NCBI RefSeq assembly: GCF_000966195.1
Contig: NZ_LAHL01000035.1
Location: forward strand, 1 to 56,790
Source of the DNA: Domibacillus robiginosus
Lineage (GTDB): Bacteria > Bacillota > Bacilli > Bacillales > Domibacillaceae
Direction: 5' to 3'
Length of the DNA: 56,790 nt
The notes beneath the pieces were generated by a model. The model did no database searches and was not told where the DNA came from. It saw only the letters and a program-made list of their open reading frames with translations. How positions within the stretch are numbered: the first letter of the stretch is position 1; each line of letters opens with the position of its first letter. Shown here in pieces: positions 33,867 through 43,733 of the stretch. A program made the translations under genes and the position numbers.

Positions 33867-36270
33867 TTGTTTCGCCGCCTTTCCCGATCCGAAGCTTGAT
33901 TAACCCGTAAATGCCGAGTGCCGCTACAGAAAGCACAGTAATTTCAAACAGTGTATCAAAGCCGCGGAAGTCAACGAGAATCACATTGACCATATTTTCG
34001 CCGCCTGCTTTTTTATATGTGTTTTCGATATAATATTCATTGATTGAAGGAAAAAACTTTGAGCTATGTGCCGAAATACCAATCAATGTTACGATCACAC
34101 CTACGCCAGCTGCAACAAGTGCATTACCTGCTTGAAAGCGGCGTTTTTCATTGTGGCGTGATAGTGCCGGCAAATGATAAAAGCAAAGAAGAAACAGCGC
34201 AGTTGAGACGGTTTCAATAACAAGCTGCGTAAGTGCCAGGTCAGGTGCACGGAAAACAACGAAAAACAGTGACACTGTATAGCCGACTGCACCGAGTGCG
34301 ATAATGGATGTAAGGCGTGATTTAGCCAGTAAAATCGTAACAATGGAAATCGCAAGGACAACCACTAGGCCCGCTTCGTACAGGCCAATCGACGCAGCAG
34401 AGGAAGCATCATAATGAAAAGCGCCTTTTGCCCACATTGTAAAGCCGAGTAAGGCAATAAAAAACGTGAAAATATAAACGAGATAGCTGCGGATAAAGCC
34501 GGTCATATAAGCATTCGTAATCGCGTTTGATCCACGTTCTGCTGCGTACAGGCTGGCATTGTAAAACTGATTTAGAGTAACCTTTCCAGGCATGTAATCA
34601 TATATTTTGATCCATTTTGGCATGAGTTTATACAGTAGAATGCCAATGACAATTACGCCAATGGTCATAAAGAGCTCAGGCTTAAAGCCGTGCCAAAAGG
34701 AAATGTGAACGTCGAGCTGACCGCCCGGCGGCAGAATAGCCGGTACAATGGCAGCGGCAGCTGGCTGAATCAAGCTGTAGGAAAGCAGATTCGGAAACAA
34801 GCCAAATACAACGACAAGCAGCGCTAAAATAATTGGTGAAACAAGCATGCCAATTGGTGCTTCGTGCGGTTTTTTCTCTAATTTTTCCGGCTGAAACCGA
34901 CCCGTAAAGACCTTAAACACAATCATCATACTGTAAAGAAACGTAAATACACTGCCGATCCAGGCCATAACCGGGAAAAGAATCGCCCATGTATCCATCT
35001 GGAACAAATCCAGTTCCAGTAAATGAACCATAGAAGCAAAAAACATTTCCTTGCTTAAAAAACCGTTAAACGGCGGCAGACCAGCCATCGAAAAAGCACC
35101 GATGACAGAAAGCGTAAAGGTAACAGGCATCAAGCTCATTAACCCGCCAAGCTTGCGGATATCCCGCGTGCCTGTTTCATGGTCAATAATGCCGACCACC
35201 ATAAATAAGCTTCCTTTAAATGTTGCATGGTTGATCAAGTGGAAAACAGCTGCGATAATTGCTGCCGTATATAAATGATCGTCAAGCGTTTCAACATGAA
35301 GTGATGCCGCTCCAACGCCGAGCAGCGACATAATTAATCCAAGCTGACTGACTGTTGAGAACGCTAAAATTCCTTTTAAATCGGTTTGTTTCACAGCATT
35401 AAAGGAAGCCCATGTCATAGTGAACAATCCAACAGCTCCAACAATCCAAAACCAATAGCCGGAAAGGGCAAAGATTGGACTGAAGCGGGCAACAAGGTAA
35501 ATCCCCGCTTTTACCATCGTAGCCGAGTGCAGATAAGCACTAACCGGCGTCGGTGCTTCCATTGCATCTGGAAGCCAGATGTAAAACGGAAACTGTGCGG
35601 ACTTTGTAAAAGCGCCGAGCAGAACAAGAACCATGGCTAAAAGGAAAAGTGGATCTTCATTCAATTCAAGTGCCTGTGCGGCCAGTTCACGAATGCTAAA
35701 GGTATCACCCATAAGCGATAAAACAAGAAAACCGCCAAGCATCATCAGTCCGCCGAATACGGTAATGAGCATAGACTTTAAAGCTCCATAACGTGAGCGT
35801 TCGCGGTCATACCAGTACGCAATCAGCAGGAAAGATGAAATAGACGTAAACTCCCAAAACATATACAGCGTAATGACGTTATCGGACAAGACCACCCCGA
35901 GCATAGCACCCATAAACATAAGCAAATACACATAAAAGTGACCTAGCTTCTCTTTTGTTTTTGATAAATAAAAAACAGAATATAGCACAACGAGTGCACC
36001 AATCCCGGTAATTAAAAGAGCAAACAGGAGACTTAACCCATCTATGTATGCTGTAAAGTTAATATCGAGTGATGGAATCCATGCGACCGTTTGTGTAATA
36101 GAACTGTTCATTCTCGTGACAGGAAGATACTGTAGAAAGACCGCGAATAAAACGATCGGCAGGATCAGTACAAACCAGCCTGTATGTATCACAGATGCTC
36201 TCTTATGAATAAATGGAACAAACAGGGTCATTAAAAACGGAGCGAGAATGGCCCAGTGAAGCAAAGACAA
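33853..36270 (-). CDS. mrpA: Mrp antiporter subunit MrpA
   Basis: An 805-residue NuoL-like subunit and first gene of the operon, with about twenty helices. FWEFTSISSFLLIAYW near residue 133 and FTKSAQFPFYIWLPDAMEAPTPVSAYLHSATMVKAG near residue 217 carry the conserved Glu and Lys of the ion path. The C-terminal MrpA extension is present, with the DALVLTQLxxE-like PDLALTQLVIETVSTALFLLCF near residue 683. The start is a TTG at 36270 with GGAGGG eight bases upstream. Mrp exports Na+ (and supports pH homeostasis) at the cost of proton motive force. Confidence 0.95.
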   Translation of the reverse strand: MSLLHWAILAPFLMTLFVPFIHKRASVIHTGWFVLILPIVLFAVFLQYLPVTRMNSSITQTVAWIPSLDINFTAYIDGLSLLFALLITGIGALVVLYSVFYLSKTKEKLGHFYVYLLMFMGAMLGVVLSDNVITLYMFWEFTSISSFLLIAYWYDRERSRYGALKSMLITVFGGLMMLGGFLVLSLMGDTFSIRELAAQALELNEDPLFLLAMVLVLLGAFTKSAQFPFYIWLPDAMEAPTPVSAYLHSATMVKAGIYLVARFSPIFALSGYWFWIVGAVGLFTMTWASFNAVKQTDLKGILAFSTVSQLGLIMSLLGVGAASLHVETLDDHLYTAAIIAAVFHLINHATFKGSLFMVVGIIDHETGTRDIRKLGGLMSLMPVTFTLSVIGAFSMAGLPPFNGFLSKEMFFASMVHLLELDLFQMDTWAILFPVMAWIGSVFTFLYSMMIVFKVFTGRFQPEKLEKKPHEAPIGMLVSPIILALLVVVFGLFPNLLSYSLIQPAAAAIVPAILPPGGQLDVHISFWHGFKPELFMTIGVIVIGILLYKLMPKWIKIYDYMPGKVTLNQFYNASLYAAERGSNAITNAYMTGFIRSYLVYIFTFFIALLGFTMWAKGAFHYDASSAASIGLYEAGLVVVLAISIVTILLAKSRLTSIIALGAVGYTVSLFFVVFRAPDLALTQLVIETVSTALFLLCFYHLPALSRHNEKRRFQAGNALVAAGVGVIVTLIGISAHSSKFFPSINEYYIENTYKKAGGENMVNVILVDFRGFDTLFEITVLSVAALGIYGLIKLRIGKGGETNENQ

Positions 36271-36490
36271 ATAAAATCCCTCCCCATATTTTATGTATAA
36301 TGCAAATTATAACGTAAAAAAAATAATCGTGCATAGGCGAAAACAAGGATCGAAAGAAAAGTCGATATCTCGTTATAAATATGAAGAGTAACGGTGTTTT
36401 AAACGAAAAAAAATAAAAAATTCGACAAAGGAACTATGCGGATTTTGACAGAAATTGTGGACTTTTTCCAAAAAAAAGATCGGAAATCAC

Positions 36491-36519
36491 TTGTCAGAAC
36501 AATCAACCTCTTGCATAAT
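36491..36519 (+). promoter_or_regulatory. Sigma-A promoter of yufK
   Basis: TTGTCA, 17 bases, CATAAT, ending 37 bases before the ATG. The rest of the 280-base gap to mrpA is AT-rich and must also hold the mrp promoter; TATAAT is seen on the minus strand near 36306-36312 but without a good -35. Confidence 0.6.
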
Positions 36520-36556
36520 GAACAGTGACTGATTGTGACAGGGGAGAATTATGTTG

Positions 36557-37114
36557 ATGAAAAACTCGTATTTAACCGGCTATATGCCGCTCTTATCCAT
36601 TCTATTATTCAGCTTATCCCTTTCAATGTTTGGACAAGCCTTCATTGTAGAGATACTGAAACAAGCAAACTTGTATAACACCATGCTCGACATTTTTACA
36701 AAAACAGAAGTGAATCTCGTTGTAATCGGCGGTTTAATGGTCGTATTTACGATGATTTTTGCGACATTAAAGCTGCTGGCAAACACAGCAAACGAATTGG
36801 CACTGCTTTTTTTCTCGAAAGATGCAGAGGGAGAACTATTGAAAAAAACCCGTTTTGGGGCTGTGATTTTTTTTCTGGGCGGACTTGTTTCATTGGTCAG
36901 CTTTTCTTCAGCGGTCGGAACGATCATTATTTTTCTCGTAACGGCGGTTGCCTACGTGGTGTATTTCGTCTATAAACTGAGCCCGCATATTACAACTCCG
37001 CAGATGATTGGGATAATCGTGTTTGAAGCGGTTTTCTGGATTTTCTTTGGTTTATTGCTTGCTCTTATTTTCATGAAGGTATATAACGGCTTACTGGCTG
37101 GTCTGCCACTTTAA
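36557..37114 (+). CDS. yufK: YufK family membrane protein (DUF5366)
   Basis: A 185-residue membrane protein with five hydrophobic segments, starting MKNSYLTGYMPLLSILLFS. Sequence start, length and position beside mrpA match B. subtilis YufK. The start is placed at ATG 36557 behind GGGGAG; ATG 36551 is also in frame but only four bases from that site. Function is unknown; divergence from mrp hints at a shared ionic stress role but this is only context. Confidence 0.82.
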   Translation: MKNSYLTGYMPLLSILLFSLSLSMFGQAFIVEILKQANLYNTMLDIFTKTEVNLVVIGGLMVVFTMIFATLKLLANTANELALLFFSKDAEGELLKKTRFGAVIFFLGGLVSLVSFSSAVGTIIIFLVTAVAYVVYFVYKLSPHITTPQMIGIIVFEAVFWIFFGLLLALIFMKVYNGLLAGLPL

Positions 37115-37152
37115 AAAAACGGGCTTCGTTTCGAAACGAAGCCCGTTTTTTT
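37113..37152 (+). terminator. Shared terminator of yufK and mtnKA
   Basis: A perfect palindrome: seven A, ACGGGCTTCGTTTCG and its mirror, then seven T. mtnA ends at its edge on the other strand. Confidence 0.88.
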
Positions 37153-38182
37153 ATGCAAACAGTGCCGCAATAGCCTGCTTATTTGGTTTAACAATTCCTT
37201 TTTCTGTAATGATGCCGGTAATCAAATCTGCTGGTGCGACATCGAACGCGGGATTGAACACTGAAATGCCTTCCGGTGCCACACGCATTCCGTTTACCTC
37301 CGTAATTTCAGCTGGATCACGTTCTTCAATCGGTATAGCATCACCGTTTGGTGTATCAAGATCAAAAGTAGATAGTGGAGCAGCGATATAAAACGGAATA
37401 TCAAATGACTTCGCCAAAACAGCCAGGCCAAATGTGCCGATTTTATTAGCTGAGTCTCCGTTTGCGGCCACACGGTCTGCGCCTGTGATGACAGCTGAAA
37501 TATTTTTCGTCTTCATCGTGTGTGCTGCCATGCTGTCTGTAATCAGCGTAACATCCACGCCAGCCTGCATCAGCTCCCAGGTTGTCAGGCGGGCCCCCTG
37601 GAAAACAGGACGTGTTTCGCAGGCAAAAACAGACAAGTTGATTCCATGCTCTTTTGAAAGAAAGAATGGAGCAAGTGCTGTCCCGTATTTTGCTGTTGCA
37701 ATAGATCCTGCATTGCAGATTGTCATCACACGGTTACCATCTTTGAAAAGTGGAAGAGCATGTTCACCAATCGAACGGCATACATCTTCGTCCTCTTTTT
37801 GAATAACGAGGGCTTCGGTAAGCACATTTTCCCGAAGCGCAGCGGCTGTCGCAGATCCGGCAACCACTTCGTTCATTCGATTCAGGGCCCAAAATAAATT
37901 AACGGCCGTCGGACGCGATTGTGACAGATAGCCGCTGTCGATTAATACCTGCTCCTTTAATTTATCAATGTTATCAGATGGATGACGGAGTGCCGACAAT
38001 GCGACGCCAAAAGCGGCTGCAATTCCAATAGCTGGCGCTCCGCGGACAGCAAGAGACTTGATTGCGTCAAACACAGCCGGAACCGTTTCTAACGTTAAAT
38101 ATTCCGTTACATGCGGTAGTTTTCGCTGGTCAAGCAGCTGAATCGAATTATTCTCCCAGAAGACGGATTGTGGAATATTCAT
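37151..38182 (-). CDS. mtnA: Methylthioribose-1-phosphate isomerase
   Basis: A 343-residue enzyme converting 5-methylthioribose-1-phosphate to the ribulose form in methionine salvage. The family blocks [13 protein letters not shown] near residue 48, the catalytic Cys in [10 protein letters not shown] and the Asp in [18 protein letters not shown] are intact. The start overlaps the mtnK stop by four bases. Second gene of the mtnK-mtnA operon, as in B. subtilis. Confidence 0.95.
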   Translation of the reverse strand: MNIPQSVFWENNSIQLLDQRKLPHVTEYLTLETVPAVFDAIKSLAVRGAPAIGIAAAFGVALSALRHPSDNIDKLKEQVLIDSGYLSQSRPTAVNLFWALNRMNEVVAGSATAAALRENVLTEALVIQKEDEDVCRSIGEHALPLFKDGNRVMTICNAGSIATAKYGTALAPFFLSKEHGINLSVFACETRPVFQGARLTTWELMQAGVDVTLITDSMAAHTMKTKNISAVITGADRVAANGDSANKIGTFGLAVLAKSFDIPFYIAAPLSTFDLDTPNGDAIPIEERDPAEITEVNGMRVAPEGISVFNPAFDVAPADLITGIITEKGIVKPNKQAIAALFA

Positions 38183-39348
38183 CGAATGGCCTCCTTTACA
38201 GATGCAACTAACTGATCGGCAGATGAATACGAAGCCCGCTCTTTAACAAAATGAGCACCAAGAGAGAGGGAGTATCGTTTAGCCTGTAGACGTTTTTGAT
38301 CATCAGCGATGCCATCCAGGTCTTTTACATGGGCAAGTCCAATGGTCCGGCGAATCATTTCAAGACCCATAAAGCCGACAGCCTGCTCGAAGATATCCGC
38401 CAGCAGCCAGTCCAAATAGCCCTCTGTCTGCGCGAATGCTTCTGTATTTTGCTCGTTCCAAAGCCGGCTGAATTCATGGGTAAACACATCCCAGACAGTC
38501 ACAATATGCTCGTAAAGCGGCTCGCGCCGACCCTCTTCACGGGATAAACTATTCATAAACAAATTGGCTGTAAAATGAGCAATGTCAAATCCAAATGGTC
38601 CGTAGAAAGCAAATTCTGGATCGATCACTTTTGTTTCAGCAGCGCTTGCAAAAATGCTGCCTGTATGAAGGTCTCCGTGCAAAAGGGTATCACCTGATGT
38701 TAAAAACAAACGCTTCAGCTGGGCAGCATGAAGCTTCAGCTCACTGTCCTGCCAGAGTTTTTCTACATCAGGCCGCAAGCTCTCTTCAAAGTCATTTGTT
38801 TCCGCATCAAAAAATGGATCGGTGAATACAAGGCCTTCTGTAATATCGCACAGTTCAGGATTGTTAAATGTATGCTGCAGCTTCTTTTTTTCCTGCGGCC
38901 CCATTGCAAAATCCGAGGTTCCGTAAAGCGTCCGGGCAATAAATTCGCCGGTATGGCGCGCAATCAGCGGATAGTCTTCTCCATCAATCAGGCCTGTCCG
39001 GGCAATGGTTAAATGAGACAAATCTTCCATGACTGTAATCGCTAAATCTTTATCAGAATAGTAGACTTTAGGGGTATAGGCAGGCGCAAATGTACCTTGC
39101 AGACGTAGAGCGCGGTTTTCAATATCTGCCCGCTCAAGTGTCAGCGGCCAGCTTTCGCCTACTACTTTGGCATATGGCAGGGCTTGTTTAACAATAAGAT
39201 TTTTTTCTGTTCCTTTTATATGAAACACGTAATTTAAATTGCCATCGCCAATTTCATTGGCTGAAACGGTATCTGTCTCCGCCAGCAAACCAAGCTTTTT
39301 CACGAGGGCAACCGCAGAATCTATCGTTAGGGGTTCATATGAAGACAT
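38179..39348 (-). CDS. mtnK: Methylthioribose kinase
   Basis: A 389-residue kinase of the aminoglycoside phosphotransferase/choline kinase fold that phosphorylates 5-methylthioribose. The catalytic block is [12 protein letters not shown] near residue 230 and the metal block [19 protein letters not shown] follows; the nucleotide part has [13 protein letters not shown] near the N terminus. GGAGG lies seven bases before ATG 39348, so upstream in-frame ATGs are rejected. Only ~20 bases separate the start from its promoter, leaving no room for a SAM riboswitch. Confidence 0.95.
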   Translation of the reverse strand: MSSYEPLTIDSAVALVKKLGLLAETDTVSANEIGDGNLNYVFHIKGTEKNLIVKQALPYAKVVGESWPLTLERADIENRALRLQGTFAPAYTPKVYYSDKDLAITVMEDLSHLTIARTGLIDGEDYPLIARHTGEFIARTLYGTSDFAMGPQEKKKLQHTFNNPELCDITEGLVFTDPFFDAETNDFEESLRPDVEKLWQDSELKLHAAQLKRLFLTSGDTLLHGDLHTGSIFASAAETKVIDPEFAFYGPFGFDIAHFTANLFMNSLSREEGRREPLYEHIVTVWDVFTHEFSRLWNEQNTEAFAQTEGYLDWLLADIFEQAVGFMGLEMIRRTIGLAHVKDLDGIADDQKRLQAKRYSLSLGAHFVKERASYSSADQLVASVKEAIR

Positions 39349-39367
39349 GGTCATTCCTCCAAACATA

Positions 39368-39396
39368 TTTACAATTTGTTGAATAATATATATATT
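39368..39396 (+). promoter_or_regulatory. Promoter of mtnE
   Basis: TTTACA, 17 bases, TATATT on plus. It overlaps the oppositely oriented mtnK promoter. Confidence 0.55.
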
Positions 39397-39413
39397 TATG
39401 ACTGAAATTGCAA
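39385..39413 (-). promoter_or_regulatory. Promoter of mtnK-mtnA
   Basis: TTGCAA, 17 bases, TATATT on minus. Its spacer contains the -10 box of mtnE, so the two promoters cannot be occupied together. Confidence 0.55.
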
Positions 39414-39436
39414 GAAAATTTTAAGTAGGTGAACGA

Positions 39437-40624
39437 ATGAAGCAATTTACTCAATCAAAGCTGCTGTCGGGTCTGCCGGACCAATTTTTTGCGGCACTCA
39501 CAAAAAAAGCTGCTGCATATGTCAGCGCAGGACATGACGTTATTAATTTAGGACAGGGTAATCCAGACCAGCCGACACCGGAGCATATTGTGGCTTCTTT
39601 AAAACAAGCAGCCGACCGGCCGGACTTTCATAAATATCCGCCGTTTCAAGGACAGGACTTTTTAAAAGAAGCTGCTGCCAGCTTTTATAAGCGGGAGTAT
39701 GATGTAGAACTGGACCCTAAAACAGAAATCGCCATTTTATTTGGCGGAAAAGCAGGGCTTGTTGAATTGCCCATGTGTTTGATGAATCCAGATGAATATA
39801 TGCTTGTGCCGGACCCCGGCTATCCGGATTATTGGTCTGGTGCAGCGCTGGCCGGTGTTCAAATGGACTATATGCCTCTTGTAGAAGAAAATCTTTTTTT
39901 ACCGAATTACGGAGAAATTGGCAAAGCACGGCTAGAGCGGGCTAAAATGCTTTTGCTTAACTACCCGAATAACCCGACTGGTGCACAGGCAACCCGGGCA
40001 TTTTTCGATGAAACAGTTGCCCTTGCGCACGAGCATGATATTTGTGTCGTACATGACTTTGCTTATGGCGGAATCGGATTTGATGGACAGAAGCCGCCCA
40101 GCTTTCTGCAGTCACAGGGCGCGAAAGAAGTTGGGGTGGAGCTTTACACGCTTTCTAAAACGTACAATATGGCCGGCTGGCGGGTTGCATTTTTGGCAGG
40201 AAATGCAAGTGTCATTTCTGCTGTGAATTTACTGCAGGATCATATGTACGTCAGTCTTTTTAGTGCCGTTCAGCAGGCTGCTGCCACTGCGCTTTCGGGA
40301 CCGCAGGACTGCGTGCGGGAATTGTCGGATCGTTATGAAGGGCGCCGTAACACATTAGTTGCTGCCTGCCGGTCCATCGGATGGGATGTCACGGCTCCGG
40401 CCGGTTCATTTTTCGCGTGGCTTCCAGTTCCAAAGCCGTACACATCTGTTCAATTTTCTGACTTGCTTCTTGAGCAGGCGCATGTTGTGACAGCACCGGG
40501 TATTGGATTTGGTGCTCATGGGGAAGGTTATGTACGTGTTGGGCTTTTGACGGAGGAAGCACGGCTTCAGGAAGCCATTGACCGAATTGGGCAGCTTGGG
40601 CTATTTTCTTCCCATGAAGAATGA
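39437..40624 (+). CDS. mtnE: Methionine-salvage aminotransferase MtnE
   Basis: A 395-residue class I PLP aminotransferase, which in this pathway aminates 2-keto-4-methylthiobutyrate to methionine. The PLP lysine is in LYTLSKTYNMAGWR near residue 238, the Asn block is LLNYPNNPTGAQ, and the substrate Arg is in GYVRVGLL. Its position beside mtnK and mtnW, as in B. subtilis, supports the assignment. AGTAGGTGA precedes the ATG. Confidence 0.9.
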   Translation: MKQFTQSKLLSGLPDQFFAALTKKAAAYVSAGHDVINLGQGNPDQPTPEHIVASLKQAADRPDFHKYPPFQGQDFLKEAAASFYKREYDVELDPKTEIAILFGGKAGLVELPMCLMNPDEYMLVPDPGYPDYWSGAALAGVQMDYMPLVEENLFLPNYGEIGKARLERAKMLLLNYPNNPTGAQATRAFFDETVALAHEHDICVVHDFAYGGIGFDGQKPPSFLQSQGAKEVGVELYTLSKTYNMAGWRVAFLAGNASVISAVNLLQDHMYVSLFSAVQQAAATALSGPQDCVRELSDRYEGRRNTLVAACRSIGWDVTAPAGSFFAWLPVPKPYTSVQFSDLLLEQAHVVTAPGIGFGAHGEGYVRVGLLTEEARLQEAIDRIGQLGLFSSHEE

Positions 40625-40632
40625 GGGCGCTT

Positions 40633-40661
40633 CATTGACAAATTAACTGAAAAATGACACA
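40633..40661 (+). promoter_or_regulatory. Sigma-A promoter of mtnWXBD
   Basis: TTGACA, 17 bases, CACAAT in the 77-base gap between mtnE and mtnW. CTAGTAAACTAG (CTAG repeats around TAAA) follows at once and may be an operator. There is no SAM riboswitch between promoter and start. Confidence 0.5.
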
Positions 40662-40701
40662 ATCCTAGTAAACTAGTAGGCATTTAGAATGGAGCAAAGC
40701 T

Positions 40702-41898
40702 ATGAACGAAGTGATCGCAACGTACCGCCTGTTTGATCAAAAAGGCGCTTTTGAAAAAAAAGCAGAAGGAATCGCACTTGGTTTAACGATTGGTTCGTGG
40801 ACCGATCTGCCGCTTCTGGAACAGGAGCAGCTAAAGCAGCATAAAGGGCGTGTTCTATCCGTTCAGGAAACAGAAGAAGAAACGGTTTACGGACGGGGAG
40901 CAGAAGTGAAGATTGCGTACCCAGCTGCAAACTTTAGCGCGGATTTGCCGGCAATTCTTGTGACGGTATTTGGCAAGCTGTCTCTTGATGGTGCAGTTCG
41001 TCTGGTGGATTTGTTTTTTTCCGAAGACCTCGCCCGCCGTTTTCCAGGGCCAAAGTTTGGTGTAGAAGGAATCCGTGAACAGACTGGCGCTTATGAGCGT
41101 CCGCTTCTTATGAGTATTTTTAAAGGCGTCATAGGCCGTAATATGGCGTATATGGAAGAGCAGTTAAAAGCGCAGATCGCTGGCGGCATTGATATTGTCA
41201 AGGATGATGAAATTTTATTTGATAATCCATTGACGCCGTTTGAAGAGCGGGTAAAGCTTGGGAAACGGGTGATCGAAGAGAGCGGCCGAAAAGCCATTTA
41301 TGCGGTTAATTTGTCTGGCCGCACAGGTGAATTAAAGGAAAAAGCGTATCGGGGTATTGAGCTTGGTGCTTCGGCGTTTTTGTTTAATGTGTTTGCATAC
41401 GGCTTGGATGTACTCCAGGAGCTGGCAGAGGATCCGAATATCAACGTGCCAATTATGGCGCATCCTGCTGTTTCAGGTGCATTCACATCGGCGCCGTATC
41501 ACGGTTTTTCAACAGAGCTGATGCTTGGCAAGCTTGTGCGGATGGCGGGAGCTGACTTTACACTGTTTCCATCTCCGTATGGCTCGGTGGCGCTTGATCG
41601 GCCGTCTGCGCTTAAAACAGCAGAAATGGCCCTCCAAACCAGTGTGCATAAACCAACGTTTCCAGTTCCATCTGCAGGGATTCATCCGGGGCTTGTACCG
41701 GTTCTGTACGAGGACTTTGGCAAAGAGTCCATTATCAATGCAGGAGGCGGCGTACACGGGCATCCGAATGGTGCAGAAGGCGGAGGCCGCGCATTCCGTC
41801 AGGCGATTGACGCTGTTGTAGCCGGCCAGACGCTTGAGCAGGCGGCACAGGAAAATGAGGAGCTGCGTGCAGCACTCGATTTATGGGGGAGCAAATAA
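40702..41898 (+). CDS. mtnW: 2,3-diketo-5-methylthiopentyl-1-phosphate enolase
   Basis: A 398-residue RuBisCO-like protein that enolises the diketo intermediate of methionine salvage. The block [16 protein letters not shown] near residue 155 holds the lysine carbamylated in the family plus the metal ligands D and [12 protein letters not shown] and [14 protein letters not shown] are the phosphate-binding loops. Length matches B. subtilis YkrW. It is first in the mtnWXBD cluster; mtnX begins one base after its stop. Confidence 0.95.
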   Translation: MNEVIATYRLFDQKGAFEKKAEGIALGLTIGSWTDLPLLEQEQLKQHKGRVLSVQETEEETVYGRGAEVKIAYPAANFSADLPAILVTVFGKLSLDGAVRLVDLFFSEDLARRFPGPKFGVEGIREQTGAYERPLLMSIFKGVIGRNMAYMEEQLKAQIAGGIDIVKDDEILFDNPLTPFEERVKLGKRVIEESGRKAIYAVNLSGRTGELKEKAYRGIELGASAFLFNVFAYGLDVLQELAEDPNINVPIMAHPAVSGAFTSAPYHGFSTELMLGKLVRMAGADFTLFPSPYGSVALDRPSALKTAEMALQTSVHKPTFPVPSAGIHPGLVPVLYEDFGKESIINAGGGVHGHPNGAEGGGRAFRQAIDAVVAGQTLEQAAQENEELRAALDLWGSK

Positions 41899-41899
41899 C

Positions 41900-42547
41900 A
41901 TGCAAAACCCGGTTATTATTTGTGATTTTGATGGCACGATTACAAAGAATGATAATATTATTGCCATTATGAAGCAGTTTGCTCCGCCAGAATGGGTGGC
42001 GCTTAAAGATGGCGTTCTTTCTCAAAAAATCTCTATAAAAGAAGGCGTGGGCCGAATGTTTTCGCTGCTTCCGTCTTCTCAAAAGGATGAGATTACTCAA
42101 TTTATTCTTGAAGATGCGAAAATTCGAGAAGGATTTGCGGAGTTTGTCGCGTATACAAAAGAAGCAGGCATTCCGCTTTATATAGTCAGTGGCGGCATGG
42201 ATTTTTTTGTCAAGCCGATTCTGGCTGGTCTCGTGCCGGATGATCATATTTACTGCAACGCAGCGGATTTTTCCAGCAATCATATTCATATCAACTGGCC
42301 GCATGCGTGCGACGATAATTGTACAAATGAGTGTGGATGCTGCAAGCCGTCCATTGTCCGCCGGATTGCGCCGGATCAAGAAATGATTGTGATTGGGGAT
42401 TCAGTGACGGATCTTGAGGCAGCAAAGCTTGCCGATTTTGTTATTGCCCGGGATCTGCTGCTGCAAAAAAGCGAGGAGCTTGGTCTTTCTCACAAGCCAT
42501 TTGAAACGTTTTGGGATGTTATCGACCATGTGAAAGAGGTAGTGTAA
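41900..42547 (+). CDS. mtnX: HK-MTPenyl-1-P phosphatase
   Basis: A 215-residue HAD phosphatase removing phosphate from 2-hydroxy-3-keto-5-methylthiopentenyl-1-phosphate. Motif I is [12 protein letters not shown] at the N terminus, motif II is [10 protein letters not shown], motif IV is [19 protein letters not shown], inside the end of mtnW, precedes the ATG at 41900. The cysteine-rich [13 protein letters not shown] stretch near residue 135 is typical of MtnX and may bind metal. Confidence 0.94.
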   Translation: MQNPVIICDFDGTITKNDNIIAIMKQFAPPEWVALKDGVLSQKISIKEGVGRMFSLLPSSQKDEITQFILEDAKIREGFAEFVAYTKEAGIPLYIVSGGMDFFVKPILAGLVPDDHIYCNAADFSSNHIHINWPHACDDNCTNECGCCKPSIVRRIAPDQEMIVIGDSVTDLEAAKLADFVIARDLLLQKSEELGLSHKPFETFWDVIDHVKEVV

Positions 42548-43158
42548 TGAATGCATTGCAATTAAGGTGGAATGATTTAGCGGATGTTAAAAGAGAACTG
42601 GCTGCCCGTGACTGGTTTCCCGGTACAAGCGGAAATCTCTCGATTAAAGTAGACGACGAGACTTTTTTGGTTACAGCTAGCGGTAAAGACAAGCGCAAGG
42701 AAACGAATGAAGACTTTTTGCTTGTGGACTTTCAGGGCAAAGCCATTGAAGGATTTGACGGCAAGCCGTCTGCCGAGACGCTGCTGCACGTTGAAGTATA
42801 CGGAAAAACAGCTGCCGGCTGCAGTCTGCATGTGCACACAGTAGATAACAATGTTGTTTCCGAGCTGTACGGTGAAGCAGGAGAGGTGACATTCAGCGGC
42901 CAGGAGATTATTAAAGCATTTGGTATTTGGGAAGAGAATGCGTCCATTACAATACCCATTATCCCGAACTATGCGGATATTCCAACACTTGCGAAAGAGT
43001 TTGGCCGTTATGTTACACAGGATGCTGGTGCTGTTTTAATTCGCAATCATGGAATTACGGTGTGGGGCCGTGATGCATTTGAAGCGAAAAAGTTTTTAGA
43101 AGCCTATGAATTTTTATTTTCATGGCATATCAAATTACAGATGTTGAAAGGAAGATAA
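42547..43158 (+). CDS. mtnB: Methylthioribulose-1-phosphate dehydratase
   Basis: A 203-residue zinc enzyme of the class II aldolase fold that dehydrates methylthioribulose-1-phosphate. [10 protein letters not shown], the zinc histidines in LHVHTVDNN near residue 96 and [10 protein letters not shown] near residue 165 are present. Its ATG shares the last base of the mtnX stop (TAATG), so translation is coupled. Confidence 0.94.
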   Translation: MNALQLRWNDLADVKRELAARDWFPGTSGNLSIKVDDETFLVTASGKDKRKETNEDFLLVDFQGKAIEGFDGKPSAETLLHVEVYGKTAAGCSLHVHTVDNNVVSELYGEAGEVTFSGQEIIKAFGIWEENASITIPIIPNYADIPTLAKEFGRYVTQDAGAVLIRNHGITVWGRDAFEAKKFLEAYEFLFSWHIKLQMLKGR

Positions 43159-43161
43159 AAA

Positions 43162-43689
43162 ATGGCAGTGATTCAACTCCAGGAAACAGGCGAACGTATT
43201 ACCGATAAAAATGCAATTGATGCGTTTCTAGCGGCACAGGAAGTTATTTATGAAAATTGGGATATTACGAAACTTCCAAATAACCTTCGCGAAAACTATG
43301 CTCTGTCAGAAGAAGACAAGCAGCAGGTGCTTGATGTGTTCAGTGAGGAAATCCGTGACATTTCAGAACGCCGCGGCTACCAGGCGCACGACGTCATTTC
43401 TCTGTCTGACAGCACACCGAATCTAGATGAGCTTTTAACAAACTTTCAAAAAATCCACATTCATACAGACGACGAAGTTCGCTTTATTGTCAGCGGACAC
43501 GGTATTTTTGCCATCCAGGCAAAAGACGGCCAGTTTTTCAATGTTGAACTGGAGCCGGGCGATTTGATTTCCGTACCGGTCAACACGCGACATTACTTTA
43601 CACTAATGGAAGACCGCAAAGTAGTAGCTGTCCGGATTTTTGTAACAAAAGAAGGCTGGGTGCCGATTTACGACGAAGCAAACGAATAA
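43162..43689 (+). CDS. mtnD: Acireductone dioxygenase
   Basis: A 175-residue cupin that oxidises the acireductone to 2-keto-4-methylthiobutyrate and formate (with Fe). The metal ligands sit in HIHTDDEVRFIVSGHG near residue 93 and NTRHYFT near residue 136. It lies three bases after mtnB, with AAAGGAAG upstream, and is the last gene of the operon. It completes the set MtnK, A, B, W, X, D, E in this window. Confidence 0.95.
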   Translation: MAVIQLQETGERITDKNAIDAFLAAQEVIYENWDITKLPNNLRENYALSEEDKQQVLDVFSEEIRDISERRGYQAHDVISLSDSTPNLDELLTNFQKIHIHTDDEVRFIVSGHGIFAIQAKDGQFFNVELEPGDLISVPVNTRHYFTLMEDRKVVAVRIFVTKEGWVPIYDEANE

Positions 43690-43696
43690 TAAAAAG

Positions 43697-43730
43697 ACAA
43701 AACGCACATCCATTTGGATGTGCGTTTTGT
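43697..43730 (+). terminator. Terminator of mtnWXBD
   Basis: ACAAAACGCACATCC and its complement around ATTT. It lies directly before the end of the convergent pbpD-like gene. Confidence 0.8.
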
Positions 43731-43733
43731 GTA

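Noticed and set aside
39349-39436. SAM-I (S-box) riboswitch upstream of mtnK
   Set aside because: The gap is too short and lacks any S-box core; promoters fill the space.
41735-42379. 214-codon minus-strand ORF opposite mtnW-mtnX
   Set aside because: Shadow of mtnX and mtnW, rich in Arg/Asn/His, with no ribosome site.
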